A stretch of DNA of 64,000 bases from Podarcis raffonei (lineage: Eukaryota; Chordata; Lepidosauria; Squamata; Lacertidae): NCBI RefSeq assembly GCF_027172205.1, contig NC_070603.1, positions 36,218,501-36,282,500 of the forward strand, read 5' to 3'. The notes under the pieces were generated by a model, which ran no database searches, was not told the origin of the DNA, and was given only the letters and a program-made list of their open reading frames with translations. Shown piece by piece: positions 34,554 to 45,321 of the stretch. Every line of letters begins with the position of its first letter. Positions within the stretch are counted from its first letter, which is position 1. Both the position numbers and the translations under genes were made by a program.

Positions 34554-34631
34554 TATATAAAAACAGGTTCTGTGATGCTCAGGTCAGCCCTTACCTCATG
34601 TCTGATGTGAACAGTGTGGCATCTTCTGCAG
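34554..34631 (+). promoter_or_regulatory. ZACN: Candidate ZACN TATA promoter and noncoding exon
   Basis: TATATAAAAA begins at 34554. A start about 30 bases on would give a short noncoding exon ending in CTGCAG|GTATGA, a good donor after 34631. It could join the acceptor TTTCATATTGCAG before 35147, fifteen bases upstream of the ZACN ATG. The pieces fit together but are predicted only from signals. Confidence 0.4.
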
Positions 34632-35160
34632 GTATGATGAATAAGTGTGTGTTGATTGCAAATTATCCTGGGGGGGGGGGGTCCAGAGGCATGTAGATTT
34701 TGCAAAAGGCAGCTTTTGTTGAATCTCTTGTCCTGTGTTCATGTGGTTACAGAATAATAAGTATTGTTTGACTGCCCCATAGCCTCAGAAGAGAAGGCAG
34801 AAGCCAATACCTAGAGATGATAACTTCCAGAAAGCCGTGAGTGGAGAAGCTCAAGTAGCCCTCACTCAGTGGAGAACAGAGAGAGATACATATTTTTGTA
34901 AGATTACGTGCTTTGTAATGTGAGAATACCCATGAAAGTATCGTTAGGCAGTCCTACACACCTGGAAGCCACTTCAGAGTTCAAAACTAGCAGAATTGAA
35001 ATTTCCATCTCCTTTTCACTGGCAGCTTCATGCTCTAGCTGTGCCACCAACCCTGTGTGACAAATGGTCATTTTGGCTCTCTGTGCTATGAATTGGTGCC
35101 GAATTTACCTTGCATTAGAGCCTGCTGCCATGCTTTCATATTGCAGGACCTTAAAAAAAG

Positions 35161-35206
35161 ATGACGGTGACAAGGATCTGCCTGAATCTCTTCCTCTTGG
35201 TGCTAG
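35161..35206 (+). CDS. ZACN: ZACN coding exon 1 (signal peptide)
   Basis: Encodes MTVTRICLNLFLLVL plus one base, the core of a signal peptide, with A at -3 of the ATG and the donor GTAAGA. The exon probably begins at 35147, after the acceptor TTGCAG. Confidence 0.8.
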
Positions 35207-37541
35207 GTAAGAGGAACTTCCTTTTTTTTTTAACGCTGTATACACTTGGGGCAGTACAGTGGTACCTCGGGTTAAGTACTTAATTCGTTCTGGAGGTCCA
35301 TACTTAACCCAAAACTGTTCTTAACCTGAAGCACCACTTTAGCTAATGGGGCCTCCCACTGCCGCCACGCCACCGGAGCACAATTTCTGTTCTCATCCTG
35401 AAGCAAAGTTCTTAACCTGAGGTACTATTTCTGGGTTAGCGGAGTCTGTAACCTGAAGCGTATGTAACCTGAAGCGTATGTAACCCGAGGTTCCACTGTA
35501 TGCAGTTACTGTGTCCTACCAGCACAACAGGACTTTCTCCCCTCTCCACAGCCCACCCTCCCCAAATTGGCTTCAGATGATTGGAGGAAAGCCCTAGAAC
35601 AAATTTAGGGGGCAGGTGGGGGGGAAGGAGAGGAGGAGAAGCAGAAATCCTTACTCTGATGGAACATTCACTTATTACAACGTTGGATGCAACCCATATA
35701 GTCTAACCGATAGGTGTCTGCTCTTGGTTCCACTAATGTAATGCAGAAGCAGTTTTTAATTGTTAGAGGGTAAAGCTTTATTTAAAAAAAAACACAGAGA
35801 AGGGCAAAAGCAATGTTCTAGGAAACAGCTTTTCCTCTATGCAAGCAAAACAAAATGGAGGAAATGGCAGATATGCACCTAAACTCATACATATATAGGG
35901 AATCATCATTTACCCTTTCAATGGGTAGAAGAGGGAGGGAGGGACCTGTTCAAATGAATTTTTAAAAGCACATATTCCTAGTGTAACACTAAGGATGAGG
36001 GAGAAATTTGATTCAGTTTGCGTTTGAGCTTTCCGAAACAATACACAATGCAAAACTCAAATGTTTGTCAAAATGTGTACTCCTCTGAATTTTGCAGTTC
36101 AGTTCTCTGGGCAAGTACCGTATTTTTCACTCTATAAGACGCACCTTTTCCCTCCTAAAAAGTAAGGGGAAATGTGTTTGCATCTTATGGAGCGAATGCA
36201 GGCTGCGCAGCTATCCCAGAAGCCAGAACAGCAAGAGGGATCGCTGCTTTTGCTACGCAGCGATCCCTCTTGCTGTTCTGGCTTCTGGGATTCAGAATAT
36301 TTTTTTCCTTGTTTTCCTCCTCCAAAAACTAGGTGTGTCTTATGATCTGGTGCGTCTTATAGAGCGAAAACTACGGTAACGTGTACAAAAATGAAGGTAT
36401 TTGGGTACAGTCTAAATGAAAATGCATTTATTAGTGAAAATAACATACAAAAAATGTATATTAGGGAAAACTGCTTGCAAAAATATGTATTTTAGGATAA
36501 TTTTCATGAGGACTTAAAAAAAAAAGCAAACTGATAGGGAAATGGGGAAAACTGAAATTACGATTGCAAAAAATGGAGAGAAATGGAGGCTTACCCATCT
36601 CTGTGTAGCACACAATACATCTAAACACAAGGCGTCAGATGGAAAAGAAGGATTAGAGGGCAGGGGAGGTCTTCCTCAAAATTTCTCATCTTCCTCTTTT
36701 TTGAAAGCATTAACCCCATAGTTTTTTCCCAGCATGATGCAGCTGGCTGGTGCTAGCCCTGACCATGCCATTGCATGTCCATACAATTGCAGCTTTTCAT
36801 CTAATATGCTGCTGAGTCTCTGAGGGGTGAGGAGCCTATGGCCCTTCAGATACAGTAGTACCTCGGGTTACTTAATTCATTCTGGAGGTCCGTTCTTAAC
36901 CTGAAACTGTTCTTAACCTGAAGCACCACTTTAGCTAATGGGGCCTCATGCTGCCACTGCACCGCCGGAGCACGATTTCTGTTCTTATCCCGAAGCAAAG
37001 TTCTTAACCTGAAGCATTATTTCTGGGTTAGCGGAGTCTGTAACCTGAAACGTATGTAACCTGAAGCGTATGTAACCTGAGGTACCACTGTACGGTTGTC
37101 ATATGTCCAGAATTTCCTGGACATACCCGGAATACTACAGTTGAAAGCAGTGTCCAGGAGGAAATAGGCTTAAATGTCGGCAGTGTCATTTTTGCCGATT
37201 TCCCTCAAAAATAGCTGAACAACTTCTGTCCGGATTTTCACTTTTTGAAATATGGCAACCCTGCTTCAGGGTTTGTTGGACTCCAGTTTCCACCAGCCCC
37301 AGCCAGCATGGACAGTGGTCATGGACTTAGGAAGCCAGAGTCCAACATCTGGCAAGCCATTCCTCTCCTACAATGCATATTAAAAACAACAGCACACATT
37401 TAACTTGTTTTTATAACAGTATAACTACATTGTTATAAACAGCCCTGGGACATTATGGTAAAACGTGAATAAGAAATCCTACATGGTATTTTGTATTTGG
37501 ATTATTGTAAATTGTTTTAATTGTAAAAATTAAATTGATGA

Positions 37542-37585
<44 letters not shown>

Positions 37586-38462
37586 AATCCTACAAATACA
37601 TATATGAATAGCCATTGCAGAGCAAAATAGTTCTGTTGCCTAATAGTTGTGAGTGGAATAATTTGCTGCAAATACCCTCCGTATTTCCAACATAAAAGAA
37701 TCAATGTTTGATTTGAGATGGAGTGTATTATATGAACAGCTCTGAAACGGAGTACTTGTGTATTTTGCTTTTAGCAGCCTTGCCTCAGATGACTTGGCAA
37801 GAATCTATCAACTCCTTGGAAGTGAAGTTATTAGAGTCACTGCTGAATACATATTCCCCATCCCTGATGCCCAGAAATGGAACCAGCCCCCTTGTGGTGG
37901 ATGTCAAGATAGAGATGTCTAACGTGCTTCATGTGGTAGGTATAACAACTTATCCCACGCTTACAAATTGACATTCTGTCTGCAAACAAGGATTATACTA
38001 ATATAATGTTCATGTTCAAAATAATGTATGTTCAAACCACCCCGAGACCCATGGGTATAGGGTAAGGGGTATAGGGTATACGGGAAAGGGGACGCGGGTG
38101 GCTCTGTGGTCTAAACCACCGAGCCTCTTGGGCTTGCTGATCAGAAGGTTGGCAGTTCGAATCCCCGCAACAGGGTGAGCTCCCGTTGTTCTGTCCCAGC
38201 TCCTGCCAACCTCGTAGTTCAAGTAGATAAATAGGTACCGCTGTGGTGGGAAGGTAAACAGCGTTTCCATGCACTCTGGTTTCGTCACGGTGTTCTGTTG
38301 CGCCAGAAGTGGTTTAGTCATGCTGGCCACATGACCCAGAAAGCTGTCTGTGGACCAATTCTGGCTCCCTCAGCCTGAAAGTGAGATGAGCGCCACAACC
38401 CCATAGTCACCTGGGCTTAACCATCCAGGGGTCCTTTATCTTTACCTTACCTATAGGGCAGT

Positions 38463-38498
<36 letters not shown>

Positions 38499-41400
38499 CA
38501 ACTGAGTATAGATGAATCCCAAGCTGGAGCTGTTATATGGAAGTGACAACAGTTTTTTGGCCAACATAAAAGGGCAGATTTTTTGGAGCCATGTTTTATT
38601 GAAAATTCTTGTATGAACATGTTTGTGTGTGTGCATGTATTTGTGTGCGTTTGACCTTGAATTCTTTATCCACTAGGACATCATGCAATACACTATCACA
38701 TCTGTCCTCGTGCTTTATCAGGTAATGCTTAGTCTTTCTTATCAAAGAACTGGGAAGTAATAGGAGATAGAGCGGTCCTGAAGGCAGGCTCCACTCTCCA
38801 CATTGTCTGCTCACACTTCCTGATCAAATAATTAGCTTGATCATGTCCAAGGGATGCTGAAGTGATACAGTTGGTGAGTGAAGCAGATTTTAGATTTGAA
38901 AGGGTGGGTGAGGGGAGGAGGATACAGTCAAGATTAACGTTTCCTTTCACTGAAATCCTCAGTCATGGTATGCTGAACAGCTGGCCTGGAATGAGACAGA
39001 GTTCCCCTTCACCACCATCACTGTGCCCTGGGGTTCGGTGTGGACTCCTTCCCTCACAGTTCAAGAATCGTGAGTAGCCTTGAAAAATGTACACATGTAC
39101 CATTCCACATATGTCCCAAGGGTTTCTCCAGTCTCTGACCCTGAAAAAGGCACAGGACAGGGGTAGGGACCCTGAAGCCCTCCTCCAGGTTGGACTGCAG
39201 CTCCCATCAGCCCCAGCCAGCATGACTACTATTCTGGAATGCTGGGAACTGGAGTCCAGCAGCATCTAGAGGGGCCCAGAGTCCTCATCACTGAAAGAGG
39301 GAATGTGGAAAGGAATAGGAAAATGTGAGAACAGCATCCGACACCGTACCAGACCCAAAGTCCCTGGGATGTTGCATATAGGGCCAGATGATGACAGCCA
39401 TCCCATTGCTTCCCACCTGCAACCTGTGGCATCAGGTCCCCAGAGGTATGATCCTTTGAAATGTACCCACCTGCCATGAATTTGTCCACTCCTTTTGTAA
39501 AGCACCCATCTCCTTGAAGGCAGAAACCTATACAGCCTTGCACACAGAATAATCTGACAAGGCGCCGTACCATCTCTCTCTTGGCCAATGCATCAACTGA
39601 TAGGAGTACAGTGGTACCTCGGGTTACAGACACTTCAAGTTACAGACGCTTCAGGTTACAGATTCCGCTAACCCAGAAATAGTACCTCGGGTTAAGAACT
39701 TTGCTTCAGGTTAAGAACAGTTTCAGGTTAAGAATGGACCTCCAGAACGAATTAAGTTCTTAACCCAAGGTACCACTGTAATTCTCCACAAACACAGAAG
39801 AGTGTAACATACTGGCGGATGGGAAACTTTAAAGGTAAAGGTAAAGGTACCCCTGCCCGTACGGGCCAGTCTTGACAGACTCTGGGGTTGTGCGCTCATC
39901 TCACTCTATAGGCCGGGAGCCAGCGCTGTCCGCAGACACTTCCGGGTCATGTGGCCAGCATGACGAAGCTGCTCTGGCGAGCCAGAGCCGCACACGGAAA
40001 CGCCGTTTACCTTCCCGCTAGAAAGCGGTCCCTATTTATCTACTTGCACTTAGGGGTGCTTTCGAACTGCTAGGTTGGCAGGCGCTGGGACCGAGCAATG
40101 GGAGCGCACCCCGCGGCGGGGATTCGAACCGCCGACCATGCGATCGGCAAGTCCTAGGCGCTGAGGTTTAACCCACAGCGCCACAACTTTAGCTAAGCAT
40201 AAATTCCTTTTCTGGATTTCATTTCTCCCCATTTTCATACAGCATTGTGTATCTTCATATTACGATGTGTGAAGACAGGAGAGGGTCTGTTATTAAACCT
40301 TGAGTCAGCTCTTCCTGTACCACCACTCCTGCTCATTTTTCTTATCCACCTGCCCAGGTGCCCCAAACACTCACCTTGCGGGCGAGTTCCTAGTAGATGC
40401 CACTCTACATGTCAAAACAGCATCAGATGCATGCTGCAGCGAGCAAGGAAGGTCCCCCTCTGCTGTCCCCCTTGTCTTACAGCTCCTTTTGCTTACCGAA
40501 GGTTTGAAGTGACATGGAAAACAGAATCTCCTCCCGTAGCGCTTCACAGTGATGGGAAAGTGGAGTTTGCGCTCTCTCTGCGCATCGACAGCAACTGCAA
40601 CTTTGATCTCTTATACTACCCACGAGACAGCACTCGCTGCACTCTGAGCTTCTCCTCTCTAGCCAACACGGGTAAGTGAGATGCCTGCTTATGCTGGGCA
40701 ATGCAAACGTCAGAATCTGGTAAATGTAGTGCAGAAGGAAATAGCCTGGCAAGACTGCTGGTTGAAAGGGTAAATAAAAAAGGTTGATTACTCATGGCAA
40801 ACAAACCTATTCTAGGTATAGTTGTTACAAGATGGAACCAAGAAGTCAACAGAAGCCCATGCTCATTCTGACTGAGCTAGGAGAAGTCGCAGGAAGGAAG
40901 CCTGAAAGGAAGTGATCTACTTTAGGAAGTAGTTACTAAAAGTGAAGGAATCAGTGAGGAGAAAGGACAAGTTGCTTGTCTGTCCCCCGCCCCACCCCTC
41001 CGCTCAGTTCAGGTGGGGTGACTGTGTCCGGGAGTCCACTGAGGGACCAAAGGGTCACTACACCTCTCTCAATGGCTGCCTGTGTGGAGTCGTGGCATCC
41101 AATCCATGTTGGGGGGGGCGACTCCCTAGCACAAGTTTGACCCCACCAGGTTCCTATCAGGTAGCAGGCAGGCTGCCTGATGCAGGATACATACCCAATG
41201 CCTTAGCCAAACCTACTCTTTCCTGTAATCAATAAAGCTGTGGCCTAATTCAACCCAATACCAGTCTCATGTGTCATTCTTGTGTCCTTCCCATCACCTG
41301 CCACAGCCATTATGTGCCTGTGCCAGCAATTACCAAGTCAAATAAGAGTTCCGTATGCCGACCCTCCAAGTGTCCCTATTTTCCAGGGAGCTCCCTGATT

Positions 41401-44400
41401 TAGAGAAGCCGTCCTGGTTTCTGATTTGATCCCTGAATATCCCACTTTCACCCCTATTTTCATTGGAGAAATGTTGGAGGGTATGGAATTATCTGACACC
41501 TGAGCTGTCCAAAGGCAATCCTGTACAGTGGTACCTCGGGTTACATACGCTTCAGGTTACAGATGCTTCAGGTTACAGACTCCGCTAACCCAGAAATAGT
41601 ACCTCAGGTTAAGAACTTTGCTTCAGGATGAGAACAGAAATTGTGCTCCGGCGGCATGGCAGCAGCGGGAGGCCCCATTAGCTAAAGTGGTGCTTCAGGT
41701 TAAGAACAGTTTCAGGTTAAGAATGGACCTCCAGAACAAATTAAGTACTTAAGCTGAGGGAAGTTTTTAAAATAAAATGTTTAATGTTTTATTACATTTT
41801 TATGCTGGTTGGAAGCTGCCCAGAGTACTGGGGCAGCCCAATAAGATGTGTGGGGAATAAATAGTAAAATTATCATTATGGAATGGGACATCCCTATTTT
41901 CATCAGAGAAATGTTGGAGTGTATGCCCACGTGAGGTTTGCCTTAAGGGGAACATGTCTTGGGGTAGCCTGACTTTATGGTCCTTGGGGCTCTTTCCAAC
42001 TTAGATGCAACTCCTTCTATTGAAGGGAGCATAGATTGGACTCCTAAAATCTCTCTTATACTTCCATTGAATATCCAAAGAACTTGTGTGTGTGTGTGTG
42101 TTTAACTCTTTCAAGCCAATGAGCTGGAATTCAACGTCTCCATTCAAAACCAGATTCTGAATTTAAAGCGTGAATACCTTGTCACAGACGTGAAAGTCAG
42201 CAGCCTGAAGAATTTGCCACAGCCTTGCTTTGTAGTTATGGTAAGGAGATGAAATTGGACTATAACTCGGAGAAGGCATGCAAGGGGCTTCTTTGCTGGG
42301 TCTTGCATGGGTGCGTGGGAATGTCACAATGCAGGACCTCCCTGCACCATGTGCCTTCAGCCCTGCTGGTGAAAGCAAAGAAGGCAAGTGAGACAGAGCA
42401 AACTACTTGGGAGGAGCTGCAGGGAATGCTCTTCTTGGAAATGTGAACTGTACTTGCAGCAGGGAACCTATGCTATTGGACTCCAACTCCCATCAGCCTC
42501 AGACAGCAAGGCCAATCAGCGGTCAGAGATCATGGGGTTTGTAGTCCACTGACACCTGGAGAGACACAGGTTCCACAGCCCAGATTTAAGGAGCATCTTT
42601 AGTTTGCTGCTGCAACATGGTTTTTATTGTAGCATTTCAGAGGATTGAGAGCACTCCGCATACATTTTTTTGTAATCCTGACAACAACCTTGTAAGGTAG
42701 GACTAGATCAGGGATGGAGGGAATGAAACCCTCCAGGTGTTGTTGGACTCAAACTCCCATCAGCCCAAGCCACCTTGGTCAATGGTCAGGGATGATGGGA
42801 TTTGTATTTGAGCAGCGTCTGGTGAGTTGCAGGTTCCCCACCCCTGGTCTAGAAAAAGTTCACAGGGAGGGGGTTCAAAGTCCGCTTTTAATGACCAAAA
42901 TGTTCACTTAAGAAGATTCAGTGCACCTTTGGGCGAACGTCTGCTTTTAGTTGACTTTGCTTCTTTCTACATTAATGGCCAGAAGGGCATGATTGACCAA
43001 CTTAGGCAAGCTGCTTTTAAAACGTTGCTTGACTTCGCCAATTCCACATTAGATGTCGTCGTACTTGACTATAGTGGAAAGTGCCAAAGCTGGTGTTCTT
43101 CTTTTGGTATTTACTTATTAGAGGGAGGTTGATTAAATAAATAAATACAACTTATCCAGCCACTTTGCCAACCAATGCCGATGTTTTGCGAAATGCTGAA
43201 AGGCTCAAATGCTCATTCCTTTCACCCACAAACCCCAACCTCTTTTCTAGGTGAAGTTAGAAAACACAGGAATGCGAATCGTCCTCTCTGTAATTGTGCC
43301 AAGCCTGGCACTCGTGGTAGCTGATCTCTGTGGCTTCCTTATCCCACTCAAAGACAGGCTGGCATACATGATCACCTTGCTGTTGGCTTACCTGGTGTTC
43401 CACTCCTCACTCATTGGCTCCTTGCCCGGTTCTTCTTCCTGCAACCCATTGCTCAGTAAGTTGAACAGGCCAGGAAAAATTAAGTAGCAAAACTGCAGGC
43501 GGAATTGTATTACAAGCCACATGAGGCTGTAGCCCAAAATGGTAGCCTGTGGTGCAATTCCCTGTAAAGTTGGTAACCAATTAGAGGGAGAAACACACAT
43601 TATGGAGTGCAGTGAGTGGGGGGTTAACTCCCCCCCAGCTGATGTACCACAATGGACATAAAAGCTGCCCACAGCAGCTTATTGGAGATCAGCAGAGATG
43701 CAATGGACAAACGCTGTCTCCTTTTCAGCAGGCTGAGTAGCAGGATTAGGCCTTTCCCTCTCCTTAGGTGAAAAGCCAGGAGAATTTGATTTCCATCCCC
43801 TCTGCGGCATGTGGGGAGGAGAGAGTGCACTCCCCTGCCCAGCACATGGCAATGAGCATGAGTCACACTGAGGAGGGAACATGGCTTCAGGGAGATTGCC
43901 AGGGACAGGGGAAGAGCACTGGCGAGCTGAAGACTCCTCAGCCTTCTCTTAGAGAAGCCAGTCATGATCAGTCTTGAGGTGCCGGACTTCGTCACACCGA
44001 AATAGTACTACAGTGGTACCTCGGGTTACATACGCTTCAGGTTACAGTCTCCGCTAACCCAGAAATAGTACCTTTGGTTAAGAACTTTGCTTCAGGATGA
44101 GAACAGAAATCGCACAGCAGTGGTGCAGCGGCAGTGGGAAGCCCCATTAGCTAAAGTGGTACACCTCAGGTTAAGAACAGTTTCAGGTTAAGAACAGACC
44201 TCCAGAACAAATTAAGTTCTTAACCCGAGGTACCACTGTACTCCTTATTTCTTTACTTACAATAGTCTTTCCTGCCAAAGTGCCTTTAGTTAATTTTTGC
44301 TGGATAAGTTCTGTGTTTTAGCTGCTGGAATTTGTTAAAGGGACTGGATATTGTTAAATTTTAGTGTGTCAGGGGTTGTTTTGCTTTTGTAAGTCACCTC

Positions 44401-45280
44401 GAGAGCTCATCCATACTTCCTGTCAGGCTGCATTTCTAGGCACAGGCCCGTGCTTTTAAAGCACCGTGTCTGAGCACAAAAACCCATTCTTAAAAGCTGA
44501 ATCCCAGCAAATGGCAATCCATAAGAAACCCGTTTGTTCTGATTCAGCGTTAAAGAGCAGGTTTTCACAGGGAAAGTGCTGGGGCAAAATAAAGAAATAA
44601 TGCTCAGACATGGTGCTTTAAAGTTTGGAATTGTGCCTAGAAAGTGCAGGGCAAAAGGTAAGTGTGGATGAGCCCTGGGTTTCTTTAGAGAAATAGGCAG
44701 ACTTTTATTTATTTTTCTTTTTAAAAGGAAGACAGCATCAAGACAGAGTCTAGTGAACTATAGGTCACAGAGTTGGGAAGGAGAGCTTGCCAGAGGGACG
44801 TCATTTTGGTCAGCGGCTGGGTGTTCTTCCTACTGTGCAGTGCTTCCCCAAGCACTTCTTGTGAATAAGAAAAACAATGCACTGATTTAGTTAAGAGCCC
44901 CTCTCCCAGCACACAGTTCTTCACCCTAACTCAGAATATCCTTTGTTGTGCACTGAGGCGCACAGGAATGAGCTAGAGTGCTGTGGAACAAGAGCCTAAA
45001 TTCTCTTAATTAAGCTTAATCAAATGGTTCTTACATCAAACGGCAATATCATTCTATTCACCATTTTATACACTGCATAGCTTCTTACAGAAAGAGAGGG
45101 AGGTGGGTGGGTGGGTGGGTGGGTGGGTGTGGGCGTCTCTTCCTATATGCATAAAATTGTAAGGCTGTCATTGTGCAGCCCTTGTGGAAGGATTTGTAGT
45201 GCCTCATCACAACTCTGGATTTGCATGGAGTCAGGGCAGGAGAGGAGCAAAAGAGAAGGCTGCTTACATGGGCAGGGGGA

Positions 45281-45321
<41 letters not shown>

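Noticed and set aside
40483-40501. Earlier acceptor for ZACN exon 5
   Set aside because: It shifts the frame into a stop, while 40502 gives in-phase homology.
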